A DNA stretch of 62,355 bases from an uncultured Bacteroidales bacterium (GTDB lineage: Bacteria > Bacteroidota > Bacteroidia > Bacteroidales > F082): contig ONKA01000022.1 in assembly GCA_900318265.1 (NCBI GenBank), positions 1-62,355 on the forward strand, in the 5' to 3' direction. This document shows, piece by piece, positions 8,478 through 16,809 of this stretch. The position numbers and the translations under genes are program-made. The notes beneath the pieces were generated by a model. The model ran no database searches and was not told the origin of the DNA. It saw only the letters and a program-made list of their open reading frames with translations. How positions within the stretch are numbered: position 1 is the stretch's first letter; every line of letters begins with the position of its first letter.

Positions 8478-8927
8478 ATGGATATCATTCTGAAACAAGA
8501 CGTCACCAACTTAGGATATAAGAACGACATCGTCACCGTGAAGGCTGGCTACGGCCGCAACTACCTCATCCCGCAGGGCATGGCCATTCTGGCCACCGAG
8601 CGCAACCGCAAGATCTTGGCCGAAGAGATGCGCCAGCAAGCTCACAAGGAGCAAAAGATCAAGGACGAAGCCACCGAGAAAGCCAAGGCTTTGGAAGGCC
8701 TGAAGCTGCAAATCCCCGCCAAGGCTGCCGCCACGGGTAAGATTTTCGGCTCGGTCAACAACATTATGATCGCCAACGCCATCAAGGAAGCCACTGGCAT
8801 CGAAGTGGACCGCAAGAACATCGTCCTCAACGAAGACGCCATCAAGGAAGTGGGCGACTACACCGCCAAGATTAGACTCCACAAGGAAGTGGCTGTTGAC
8901 ATCGACTTCAACGTTTTTGCTGAATAA
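8478..8927 (+). CDS. rplI: 50S ribosomal protein L9
   Basis: A 149-residue two-domain L9. The N-terminal domain contains GYKNDIVTVKAGYGRNYLIPQ with the invariant GYGRNYLIP, then a long helix rich in Lys, Glu and Ala links to the C-terminal rRNA-binding domain (GKIFGSV). It is the last gene of the rpsF operon, followed by a hairpin terminator. It has the only textbook Shine-Dalgarno sequence noticed in this window. Confidence 0.97.
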   Translation: MDIILKQDVTNLGYKNDIVTVKAGYGRNYLIPQGMAILATERNRKILAEEMRQQAHKEQKIKDEATEKAKALEGLKLQIPAKAAATGKIFGSVNNIMIANAIKEATGIEVDRKNIVLNEDAIKEVGDYTAKIRLHKEVAVDIDFNVFAE

Positions 8928-8951
8928 GATTGAACTTTTTCATAATTTTGT

Positions 8952-8983
8952 GGGGCTGTTCCATTATTGGGACAGCCTTTTTT
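8952..8983 (+). terminator. rplI operon terminator
   Basis: GGCTGTTCC pairs with GGGACAGCC, followed by a run of six T. The promoter of the next gene begins within about five bases. Confidence 0.8.
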
Positions 8984-8984
8984 G

Positions 8985-8992
8985 TATTTTTG
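8985..8992 (+). promoter_or_regulatory. TAnnTTTG box, near-leaderless promoter of the TrmH-like gene
   Basis: TATTTTTG ends only five bases before the ATG at 8998. Transcription should therefore start at or within a base or two of the start codon. Confidence 0.6.
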
Positions 8993-8997
8993 CCTAC

Positions 8998-9732
8998 ATG
9001 ATCACCAAGAACACCATAAAACAAATTGCCTCTCTCCGCCAACAGAAATTCCGCAAGGAACTTGGCTGCTTCGTTGTGGAAGGACGCAAGATGACAGAGG
9101 AACTGTTGAAATCCGATTTCGAGACCGTGGGATTATATGCCACCGAAGCCTTCCTCTCCGACTATCCGTCTTTTGCCGAGGCTGAAATCGTGAGCGAATT
9201 ACAAATGGAGCAAATGAGTGGACAAGACACACCGCCCGGCATCCTAGCAGTCGTGAAAACCCCGCAGCAAAGCGAAATCAAGACCACATCGCGACTTGTG
9301 CTCGCCTTGGACGGCATCGCCAACCCCGGCAACATGGGCACGCTCATCCGCACCGCAGAATGGTTTGGCATCCATGATGTGATTTGCAGCAATGATTCCG
9401 TAGAACTATGGAACCCAAAGACGGTTCAAGCCACCATGGGATCGCTGTTTAGGATGAAGGTATGGAAGGCTGATTTGCCCGATTATCTCGAACAAGCCAA
9501 GGACGCTAGCAAGGCCGTTTATGGTGCCCTATTGGAAGGCGAAGACCTGTTCCAGATGCAAGCCAAACCCGGAGGTATCCTCGTCATCGGTAGTGAGTCG
9601 CACGGCATCCGCAAAGAAGTGCTGCCTTGCATCACGCATCCCGTCACCATCCCACGCGCAAGAGGCAGCATGACCGAGTCGCTCAACGCCGCCGTAGCCG
9701 GAGCTATCCTGATGGCCGAAATGACGAGATGA
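8998..9732 (+). CDS. TrmH/SpoU family RNA 2'-O-methyltransferase
   Basis: A SAM-dependent enzyme of the SPOUT superfamily, probably methylating a 2'-OH in rRNA or tRNA. It has 244 residues from the chosen ATG; a longer open frame upstream would overlap rplI and cross its terminator and the promoter. The N-terminal substrate-binding part contains FVVEGRKM. The three SPOUT motifs follow: LDGIANPGNMGTLIRTA (motif 1, with the key Asn and Arg), VIGSESHGI (motif 2, usually GNEGxG) and IPRARGSMTESLNAAVAGAI (motif 3). The exact target cannot be assigned. Confidence 0.88.
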   Translation: MITKNTIKQIASLRQQKFRKELGCFVVEGRKMTEELLKSDFETVGLYATEAFLSDYPSFAEAEIVSELQMEQMSGQDTPPGILAVVKTPQQSEIKTTSRLVLALDGIANPGNMGTLIRTAEWFGIHDVICSNDSVELWNPKTVQATMGSLFRMKVWKADLPDYLEQAKDASKAVYGALLEGEDLFQMQAKPGGILVIGSESHGIRKEVLPCITHPVTIPRARGSMTESLNAAVAGAILMAEMTR

Positions 9733-9864
9733 GGGTATTGCTTCGCAAGAAATCATTCAAAAATCATTATTAAAATCTATATAATAGAAATATTGATTTT
9801 TGATTGATTTTAAAACAGATTTTGTTCAGATTTCTTGCCTTTAGGCAATCCGAAAACAACAAAA

Positions 9865-9892
9865 AAAACCGCCCCGAAAGGAGCGGTTTTTT
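9865..9892. terminator. bidirectional terminator between convergent genes
   Basis: A hairpin AACCGCCCC-GAAA-GGAGCGGTT flanked by A on the left and T on the right. It can serve the TrmH-like gene and the T9SS gene on the other strand. The 9733-9864 stretch is AT-rich and shows no gene. Confidence 0.8.
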
Positions 9893-9911
9893 CATTCAAT
9901 CGTAGGATTGA

Positions 9912-12371
9912 TTACTTCACGATGACAACACGCTGGACGCTGTTGCGGCCGTTGTTGTCGTACACGCTGAAGAAGTAGACACCAGATTCAACATTCATGT
10001 CGATGGTGTTGACCACGTTGTCAAGCTTCACCACGCGGACGAGCTGGCCAGCCACATTGTAGATAGCCACGCTGTTGAGGTTCTCGCCTTCGAGGGTGAC
10101 CATAGAAGTGGCGGGGTTAGGATAGATGCTGGCCAATTGGGCGACAGTCTCTTCCACGCCATCGGTGACATCCAGAACCACAGGGATAACAGCCTGAGGC
10201 AGGTTAGCATCGTTGGTGTTGATGATAAGATCAGCACTGTAGGACGAGCCCATGCTGAGGCCGATGGAGTTGATGCTGAGGGTGATGGTCTCACTCTGAC
10301 CGCCCATGATGGCACCTTCGGTCTTGTCGATGGTGGCCCAAGTGGCGGGAACAAGTTCACCTTCGCAGTTGACGGTGATCAACCAAGCACCACCGAAGCT
10401 GCCAGCGCTGTAGCAGTGGCTGAAGCTGTTGCCACTGGTGCTGAGCCAGTTACCATCTTGCTCTTCACCATATTCGCCACCGTCCATGCTCATAGGATAT
10501 TCACCAGCATTCTGTTCGAGAGAAACAGTAGCCCACATGGCTTGACCCGTCATGTAAACAGGCTCATCGAAGGTAGCAGTAATCCAAGTACCAGCAGCAG
10601 TGGAGTTGATGGTCTTTTCGGCGAGGAGTTCACCGGGTTGGTTGTGGAGGCCTTGACCATAGATACGGAAGGTGTAGTTGTGGTCGGCAGCTTGATATTG
10701 TGTACCAACGAGGTATTGAGCAGAAACGATTCTCATACCCATAGCAGCACCAGCATAAGCGGTAGCAGGCAGACGGATACCCATCTCACGGCTGTAAGCA
10801 GCATCGGAACCAATGCCTTGGCTTTCTTCACCATTGTGGTAGTAGAGGTCGGCGGTTTGTGAACCAGCGCCACCTTGACCAAAGTCGAGCCAGCCAGCCC
10901 AGTCACCGATGGAGTTACCGCTGTTATCAATGGTAACCTCAACGGTGGTCATGTCGTCTTCACCGAGTTCTTCAGTGACTTCAGCAGGAGTGATGGTGAG
11001 CTCAGGAGCGCTTTCGCCACCGATCTTCTTGAAGCTGAAGTTGTCGAGGTAGTACTCAGAGGTAGCGGCATTCTCAGGCGGATAGAAGTTCATGGCGGCG
11101 AGGGTACGGCCAACCGTGTTGTTGCCGAAGCTGTCCAAACTCCACTGCCATTCGCAGACGAGCACTTCGTCTTCACCAGGAGCGGTGTAGTAGTAGCGGG
11201 CAATGTCGGTGTCGGTGTCCACATTCAAGCGGAAGTGCATCCATTCGTCGTAGACAACATTAGTCAAAGTGGCAGTGCCGTTGCTACCAGCATGGATAGT
11301 ACCTTGGCCAGGAGCAGAGGTCGAGTTCTGACCATCATTGGTCAGGTGGAGGTAGCACTGCATGGCCCAGGTGCTGTTGGAGCCAGCAAAGTGGTGCAGG
11401 ATGTTGAAATAACCATTCTTGCCTTCCGGAACGAGGATGTCGAACTCGAGGTCGTAGTTACCATTCTCTTCGTCGCCGAGGAGGAGGACCTGGTCGTTGC
11501 CATAGGTGAGGTGACCGCACTGGGTGCCTTCGAAATCGGCAACCACACCGTCTTCGTTACCGCCGGGAGCGTTGCTCCAAGTGGTCCACCAGTCGTGACC
11601 GGCAGCAATAGCCTCAGCAGCGATCTTGTTACCGACAGTGTACTCTTCGAAAGGTTCGAGGAGCAGCACCTCGTCGTTGCTCTGCAGCGTGACTTCGAGG
11701 TTGTCGAGATAGTACTCAGAAGTAGCGGCATTCTCGGGCGGGAAGAAGTCCATGGCGCCGAGGACGCGGTCAGCTTGGTTCTCACCGAAGCTGTCCATGC
11801 TCCACTGCCATTCGGCATAGAGTTCTTCAGATTGACCAACCACATTGAAGTAAAGTTGGGCAACGTCGTTGTCGGCATCGACATGGACGCGGAAGTGCAT
11901 CCATTCGTCGTAGACGCAAGGCAGGTCGCAGGTGCCGTTGCTACCAGCGTGCACGGTGCCGTGACCAGGAGCTTGGGTCGAGTTCTGACCATCGTTGGTC
12001 ATGTGCATGTAAACCTGCATGGCCCAGGTGCTGTTGCTACCAGCAAAGTGGTGCAGCACATTGAAGTAACCGTTCTTGCCTTCCGGAACAAAAGCATCGA
12101 ACTCGAGGTCATAAACGCCCGTCGAGTGGTCACCAAGTTGGACAACTTGGTCGTTACCATAGGTGAAGTGAGCGGCCATGGTACCACCAGCCATACCGAA
12201 GACACCGTCTTCAGCACCGCCAGGAGCGTTGCTCCAAGTGGTCCAAGGATCACCAAGGGTTTGAGCGATTTTGGCGCCTTCCGGGCAATCATCAAAATCG
12301 AAATGCAACTGAGCGAAAGCATTGCCGCAAACAAAGGCAATCATCGCAATGAGTAAAGATACTTTTTTCAT
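9912..12371 (-). CDS. T9SS-secreted protein with a tandem internal duplication
   Basis: 819 residues with a signal peptide (MKKVSLLIAMIAFVCGNAFA). Two copies of a module of about 220 residues follow (about 21-240 and 241-460), both containing TWSNAPGG, TYGNDQV, PEGKNGYFN, HHFAGSNSTWAMQ and TNDGQNST. Residues about 470-740 are beta-rich with no firm family. The C-terminus, from YPNPATSMVTLEG to VVIVK, is a type A T9SS sorting domain. The module looks like a LamG/concanavalin-type jelly roll, but that is inference. It has its own promoter and shares the downstream terminator. Function unknown. Confidence 0.8.
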   Translation of the reverse strand: MKKVSLLIAMIAFVCGNAFAQLHFDFDDCPEGAKIAQTLGDPWTTWSNAPGGAEDGVFGMAGGTMAAHFTYGNDQVVQLGDHSTGVYDLEFDAFVPEGKNGYFNVLHHFAGSNSTWAMQVYMHMTNDGQNSTQAPGHGTVHAGSNGTCDLPCVYDEWMHFRVHVDADNDVAQLYFNVVGQSEELYAEWQWSMDSFGENQADRVLGAMDFFPPENAATSEYYLDNLEVTLQSNDEVLLLEPFEEYTVGNKIAAEAIAAGHDWWTTWSNAPGGNEDGVVADFEGTQCGHLTYGNDQVLLLGDEENGNYDLEFDILVPEGKNGYFNILHHFAGSNSTWAMQCYLHLTNDGQNSTSAPGQGTIHAGSNGTATLTNVVYDEWMHFRLNVDTDTDIARYYYTAPGEDEVLVCEWQWSLDSFGNNTVGRTLAAMNFYPPENAATSEYYLDNFSFKKIGGESAPELTITPAEVTEELGEDDMTTVEVTIDNSGNSIGDWAGWLDFGQGGAGSQTADLYYHNGEESQGIGSDAAYSREMGIRLPATAYAGAAMGMRIVSAQYLVGTQYQAADHNYTFRIYGQGLHNQPGELLAEKTINSTAAGTWITATFDEPVYMTGQAMWATVSLEQNAGEYPMSMDGGEYGEEQDGNWLSTSGNSFSHCYSAGSFGGAWLITVNCEGELVPATWATIDKTEGAIMGGQSETITLSINSIGLSMGSSYSADLIINTNDANLPQAVIPVVLDVTDGVEETVAQLASIYPNPATSMVTLEGENLNSVAIYNVAGQLVRVVKLDNVVNTIDMNVESGVYFFSVYDNNGRNSVQRVVIVK

Positions 12372-12436
12372 TTGATTTGAATTTAAGTTAGTATTAAGTG
12401 AATGAATTAATTCAATTTTGCGGAAAAACCACGCTG

Positions 12437-12444
12437 CAAATATA
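12437..12444 (-). promoter_or_regulatory. TAnnTTTG promoter box for the duplicated T9SS gene
   Basis: Reads TATATTTG on the minus strand, giving a leader of about 60 AT-rich bases. Confidence 0.55.
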
Positions 12445-12483
12445 ACTAAAAAAGATGAAGCGCAACCTTTCTTGGGATTTTTT

Positions 12484-13254
12484 TTAGTTTTCCTTTGCTT
12501 CCTTCCAATAGGCTATCATCTCCTCAATGCTGAGGTGTTGCACACCTTTGCCTTGTTCGCGAGCCTTCTGCTCCACGTACGCAAAACGTTTGCGAAACTT
12601 TTTGTTGGTCTTTTCGAGGGCGTCGTCAGAATTCACGCCAATGTAGTTGCCGTAAGCTGCCAAGGCAAAGAGCAAGTCGCCAAATTCTGCCTCGATGTTC
12701 GCAGTGTTGTTGGGCTTCTGGAGTTCTTCAAATAGTTCTTTCTTCTCCTCCTCCACTTTCTGCCATGCCTGCTCGGCATCTGGCCAGCGGAAACCCACAC
12801 CAGCAGTTTTCTGTGCCATGCGATAAGCCTTTAGCAACGAAGGCAAACCCTCTGGCACGCCACCCAACACGCTACGGTTGTGTTCGCGCTCCAATTTGAT
12901 CTTTTCCCAATTCTGCTCCACCTGCTCTGCATTCTCAACATGCTCATTGCCAAAGATATGCGGATGACGCACAATCATCTTGTCGCAAATTCCGTTAAGC
13001 ACATCGGCAATATCAAAGGCGCCTTGCTCCTGCCCTATCTTGGCATAAAAGACAAGATGGAGCATGAGGTCGCCGAGTTCCTTCTTCACCTCGTTGAGGT
13101 CGTCGTTGAGGATGGCTTGGCTAAGTTCGTATGTCTCCTCGATGGTGAGATGACGCAGGCTGTGGATGGTCTGGGTGCTATCCCAAGGGCAGCCAGCTCG
13201 CACGGCATCCATAATATCCAATAAACGCTTGAAAGCTTGTAGTCTTTCGTCCAT
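12484..13254 (-). CDS. mazG: nucleoside triphosphate pyrophosphohydrolase MazG
   Basis: Hydrolyses (d)NTPs to monophosphates plus pyrophosphate, a housecleaning function. The 256 residues hold two MazG domains. The first has the metal-binding EExxE helix (IEETYELSQAI) and KKELGDLMLHL, with CPWDSTQTIHSLR just before it. The second contains EAEFGDLLFAL. Length and order match E. coli-type MazG. It is transcribed divergently from the PagL-like gene with a 54-base gap that holds promoters for both. Confidence 0.92.
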   Translation of the reverse strand: MDERLQAFKRLLDIMDAVRAGCPWDSTQTIHSLRHLTIEETYELSQAILNDDLNEVKKELGDLMLHLVFYAKIGQEQGAFDIADVLNGICDKMIVRHPHIFGNEHVENAEQVEQNWEKIKLEREHNRSVLGGVPEGLPSLLKAYRMAQKTAGVGFRWPDAEQAWQKVEEEKKELFEELQKPNNTANIEAEFGDLLFALAAYGNYIGVNSDDALEKTNKKFRKRFAYVEQKAREQGKGVQHLSIEEMIAYWKEAKEN

Positions 13255-13274
13255 AGTAGGTTCTTTTGAGGGTG

Positions 13275-13282
13275 CAAATGTA
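13275..13282 (-). promoter_or_regulatory. TAnnTTTG promoter box for mazG
   Basis: Reads TACATTTG on the minus strand; the leader would be about 14 bases. Confidence 0.55.
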
Positions 13283-13292
13283 AGGAATTTTG

Positions 13293-13300
13293 TATTTTTG
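13293..13300 (+). promoter_or_regulatory. TAnnTTTG promoter box for the PagL-like gene
   Basis: TATTTTTG ends eight bases before the ATG, so the leader would be only a few bases long. Confidence 0.6.
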
Positions 13301-13308
13301 CAGGCTCA

Positions 13309-14505
13309 ATGGAACGACAAAAACGCCATATTCTTTTCGTGCTGCTTACCTTATTATTAATAGGGAAGACCGCAAGCGCCCAACTTAGCAACCGCAACTA
13401 TGAGATAGAAGCGCGGATGCATTATGGCTACATGTACTTCCAAAACGACGAATACCACTCTGCCTTAGGGCGTTACAGTCGACACACACCTAGCTACGAG
13501 TTCTCACTTCACCGCAACACATACGGCGAACGCCGTTGGGAAGTGTTGCACAACTACCCCTCCATAGGGCTCACTTTCTATTACTCGGGCTTCGGCAACG
13601 ACAGCATCTCGGCCGAGTTGGGCAGGGTGTTCGCCCTCTACCCTTTCATCAACTTCCCCATCACGCCTGGCACCAACAGCAGGCTGACATTCAAGTTGGG
13701 CGTGGGCGTAGGCTACCTCACCAATAAGTTCGACCCGAAAGAGAATTACCACAACTACGCCATCGGTTCGCACGTCAACGCAGCCATTAATCTGTCGTTC
13801 GAATACCGCCAACGCATCGTCGACCGCCTTCACTGGGTGACCTCAGCAGGATTGACCCATTTTTCGAACGGAGCCACCCGCTCCCCCAACATGGGCATCA
13901 ACATCCTCAGCGCCGCCACAGGCCTTTCGTGGTATTTGGCACCGCCCAAAACCCATATCGACAAACGCTTGCGTCCCAAAAACTACCTTTTTGAGTTTGA
14001 CGGCAAACGGCATTTCGTTACCGACTACCAGTACACCCTCGGCATCAAAGACATGAGCCAGGAGTACGGCACACACCAATATTTCTTCGTGCACGACCTG
14101 GCCGCCAATTTCATGTTCCAACTCTCCGAACGCGATCGTTTGGGCCTCGGCATTGAGTTGGTCTACGACAATTCCGACAAAATCACCAAGCCCGACTGGG
14201 ACTTGTATCTGAAGCCCGGCTTTCTGATTTCCTACGAGATGCTTCTTGACCGCGTCAGCTTCATGTTCAATGTCGGCTTACGCAACAACGTACCACTCAA
14301 CTCACCGACCTTCGGCATGTTGTTCTACCAAAAGGTTGCAGCTCGCTACTATTTCAACGAGAACCTCTTTGCCACGCTTGCTTTCACCACCTACGACATC
14401 AAGGCCGACTTCATCAGTTTCGGCATAGGCTACCACATACAGCACAAATACTACTTACCACGCTATGAAAAGAAACGTCATCGCAGTCCTGTTTTTCCTC
14501 GTTAG
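13309..14505 (+). CDS. acyloxyacyl hydrolase / PagL-like lipid A 3-O-deacylase
   Basis: A predicted outer-membrane beta-barrel enzyme that removes an ester-linked acyl chain from lipid A. It has 398 residues with a signal peptide (to about residue 24, ending TASAQ). The PagL signature is THFSNGATRSPNMGIN, with the expected catalytic His184 and Ser186. It is longer than Pseudomonas PagL (about 150-170 residues) because a second barrel-like half of about 190 residues follows. Its 3' end overlaps the next gene by 41 bases. Family assignment rests on the HxSN motif and fold; acyl specificity is unknown. Confidence 0.78.
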   Translation: MERQKRHILFVLLTLLLIGKTASAQLSNRNYEIEARMHYGYMYFQNDEYHSALGRYSRHTPSYEFSLHRNTYGERRWEVLHNYPSIGLTFYYSGFGNDSISAELGRVFALYPFINFPITPGTNSRLTFKLGVGVGYLTNKFDPKENYHNYAIGSHVNAAINLSFEYRQRIVDRLHWVTSAGLTHFSNGATRSPNMGINILSAATGLSWYLAPPKTHIDKRLRPKNYLFEFDGKRHFVTDYQYTLGIKDMSQEYGTHQYFFVHDLAANFMFQLSERDRLGLGIELVYDNSDKITKPDWDLYLKPGFLISYEMLLDRVSFMFNVGLRNNVPLNSPTFGMLFYQKVAARYYFNENLFATLAFTTYDIKADFISFGIGYHIQHKYYLPRYEKKRHRSPVFPR

Positions 14506-15253
14506 CCTGATGGCCGCTTCGTGCAGCAAGATGGATCAGCTCTTCAACAACGGGGAGCCTGTCACCGAACGCCGTGAAGTGGCGCATCGGTTCAGTGCGA
14601 TATCGATGTATAACAACGTGAATGTCAAGCTTATGCAAAGCAATTACCCGCATCTGGAACTCACCTGCCCCAAAAACCTCATTGAAAAAGTGACCACCGA
14701 AATCGAGGGCGATACCTTGGTCATCAAAAACGAGAACGAATACAACTGGCTGCGCAGTTTCGACTATAGCATTGACCTCACCGTGTATTACGACAGCCTG
14801 CGACAGATCAACTTCGCCTCGGTGGGCGACCTGCTCTGTACCGACTCCATCAAAGGTATTGCCGAGCAGACCATCGATTCGACTGGAGGCTTCATCGACA
14901 CCATCACGATTCACAACTTCAACCTTCACATCAACGAAGGCTGCGGCGACATCGACTTGACCTTCAACTGCAACGTGGTGAAAAACAACTTTGGCAACGG
15001 CACCTCAAAGGTAACTTTCCGAGGCAAAGCCGAATACACAGAGATCATCATGCGAAGCTATGGCGTTGTGCATGCCGAAAACCTCAACTCCAACTTTGTC
15101 AGGGTGCAGTCGCATTCCACCAATGATGCTTACGTGTGGGCCCGCAGCAAACTCACCGTGTGGCTCTATAGTATTGGAAACGTGTATTATAGAGGCAACC
15201 CTTGGGTCGTGAAGGAGTGCACAAGCGATGGTCAAGTCATCAAATTGGAATAA
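14465..15253 (+). CDS. DUF2807 (head GIN domain) lipoprotein
   Basis: 262 residues starting with a lipoprotein signal (LVSLMAASCSK; lipobox cysteine at about residue 19), so it is probably anchored in the outer or inner membrane. The body resembles DUF2807: RFSAISMYNNVNVKLMQS followed by alternating short strands of a beta-helix-like fold. It overlaps the PagL-like gene, which suggests translational coupling and a shared envelope role. No catalytic residues can be identified. Function unknown. Confidence 0.75.
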   Translation: MKRNVIAVLFFLVSLMAASCSKMDQLFNNGEPVTERREVAHRFSAISMYNNVNVKLMQSNYPHLELTCPKNLIEKVTTEIEGDTLVIKNENEYNWLRSFDYSIDLTVYYDSLRQINFASVGDLLCTDSIKGIAEQTIDSTGGFIDTITIHNFNLHINEGCGDIDLTFNCNVVKNNFGNGTSKVTFRGKAEYTEIIMRSYGVVHAENLNSNFVRVQSHSTNDAYVWARSKLTVWLYSIGNVYYRGNPWVVKECTSDGQVIKLE

Positions 15254-15355
15254 TTTACAAATTCAAATACAAAACTTCGATTTTGGTATGAAATTTGTAT
15301 GTTTTTAGGCGATTGGACCATACAAATTGACAAACAAACAAAAACACTCAATACA

Positions 15356-16723
15356 ATGAAAGCGTTAAGAATCATACCGATCATCGCCTTAATGGCCTTC
15401 GTCAGCTGCTCGGCCAACCGCCACACGGCCAAAGACGACACCTACTATTCGCCTTATGGCAATACGGGAGGACAAATGGCTACCAGCAACGGCTCCTACG
15501 TGAGCCCCAGCATCAGCAGCAACTCGGAATACGACTATCAAGCCTACTATTCCGACAGCAAGAATTACGTCAACAATGCCGATCCCGTCTACCAGACCAC
15601 TGAGACGGTGACCGACACCAACGGCGTAGTTTACACCACCACCGAGACATATTACGATGCCGACTTCGCCACGCGCATCAAGCGCTTCGGCACGCAAGCC
15701 TCCTCGACGAGAGGATATTATGACGACTACTACACGAGTGGTGGCGACACATACATCTACGTCAACAGCTACGACCCCTTCTATTGGGACTACTACCCGA
15801 GCATTTATGTCGGCTGGGGGTATCGTCCCTACTGGAGGACCTATTGGGGCTGGGATCCCTACTGGGGCTACTCCTGGTATCCATACTCCTACTGGGGCTA
15901 TTCATGGTACCACTACTCCTACTGGCACAGTCCTTATTGGGCCTACGACTGGGGCTGGCATCACCCCTATCATCACCACCATCACCACTGGGATGGTCAC
16001 CACGGCGGCCATCATCACGGCGGAATGGGCGGTGGCAGCAGCTTCGGCAGCTATGTGGCCAGCGTCAGACATGGCAACTCCAATGGCGGATCGATGAGCC
16101 GCGCCTTGCCCAACAACGGTCGTAGCAGCTTGACAAGCGGTGGCAGCATGTCGCGCCCACAATCTGCAGGAAGTTCCTCTTCGGCTCGCGTGGGTAGCAG
16201 CTCAAGCCGCGCCAACACCAGCCGTCCCACGGTGAGCAACAGACCTACAAGCGCCAGCCGCCCGACGGCAGGCACCAGCGGCCGCACCAACAACAGCGTC
16301 GCTCCGCAGCGTCCGGCCAACTCGAGTAGTGCCCGCACTGGCAACCAAAGCAGCGAACGCCAGAGCTACACCTCACCCAACAACAGCCGTCCGTCGCGCT
16401 CCAGCTCCGAATACGTACGCCCGCAGAGCTCTTCCTCATCCAGAAGCGCTTCCTCTTCGAACTCCAACAGCGGTAGCTACAACAGAAGCAGCTCGCCTTC
16501 GAGAAACTCCTCTTCGAGCGGTAGCTATAACAGAAGCAGCTCATCCTCTTCGAGAAGCTCATCTTCGGGCAGCTACAACAGAGGCAGCTCCTCATCAAGT
16601 TCAAGCCGCAGCTCAGGAAGCAGCTACAGTGGCGGAAGCCGCAGCTCAAGCTCAAGTAGCCACAGCTCATCCAGCCATAGCTCCGGCGGCGGAAGCCGTG
16701 GCGGTGGCGGCGGAAGAAGATAA
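15356..16723 (+). CDS. low-complexity lipoprotein with Tyr/Trp/His-rich and Ser/Arg-rich segments
   Basis: 455 residues from the ATG that gives a clean lipoprotein signal (MKALRIIPIIALMAFVSCS). Residues about 140-200 are extremely rich in Trp and Tyr (repeats such as YWGYSWYPYSYWGY). A cluster of His and Gly comes next (HHHHHHWDGHHGGHHHGG). The last 190 residues are almost only Ser, Arg, Asn, Gly and Thr, ending in GGGRGGGGGRR. Similar proteins in Bacteroidetes are sometimes labelled vitellogenin-like, which is not functional evidence. It may be a surface or cell-wall-associated structural protein; the His tract could bind metal. Confidence 0.7.
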   Translation: MKALRIIPIIALMAFVSCSANRHTAKDDTYYSPYGNTGGQMATSNGSYVSPSISSNSEYDYQAYYSDSKNYVNNADPVYQTTETVTDTNGVVYTTTETYYDADFATRIKRFGTQASSTRGYYDDYYTSGGDTYIYVNSYDPFYWDYYPSIYVGWGYRPYWRTYWGWDPYWGYSWYPYSYWGYSWYHYSYWHSPYWAYDWGWHHPYHHHHHHWDGHHGGHHHGGMGGGSSFGSYVASVRHGNSNGGSMSRALPNNGRSSLTSGGSMSRPQSAGSSSSARVGSSSSRANTSRPTVSNRPTSASRPTAGTSGRTNNSVAPQRPANSSSARTGNQSSERQSYTSPNNSRPSRSSSEYVRPQSSSSSRSASSSNSNSGSYNRSSSPSRNSSSSGSYNRSSSSSSRSSSSGSYNRGSSSSSSSRSSGSSYSGGSRSSSSSSHSSSSHSSGGGSRGGGGGRR

Positions 16724-16753
16724 TTTCCAATCCCTCCACGGACATTAAGAATA

Positions 16754-16796
16754 AAAGACTACCTTTGCAAGTTGAAATGCAAGGTAGTCTTTTTTT
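16754..16796 (+). terminator. terminator overlapping a promoter box
   Basis: AGACTACCTTTGCA and TGCAAGGTAGTCT form a stem followed by seven T. The left arm also contains TACCTTTG (16759-16766), a good -7 box for the next gene, so one sequence may end one transcript and start another. Confidence 0.7.
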
Positions 16797-16809
16797 ATCC
16801 TGTCAAACC

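Noticed and set aside
10875-12356. A 493-codon open frame on the plus strand opposite the duplicated T9SS gene
   Set aside because: It is a mirror of the real minus-strand gene, with no signal peptide, recognisable domain or promoter. The minus-strand frame has a signal peptide, repeats and a sorting domain.
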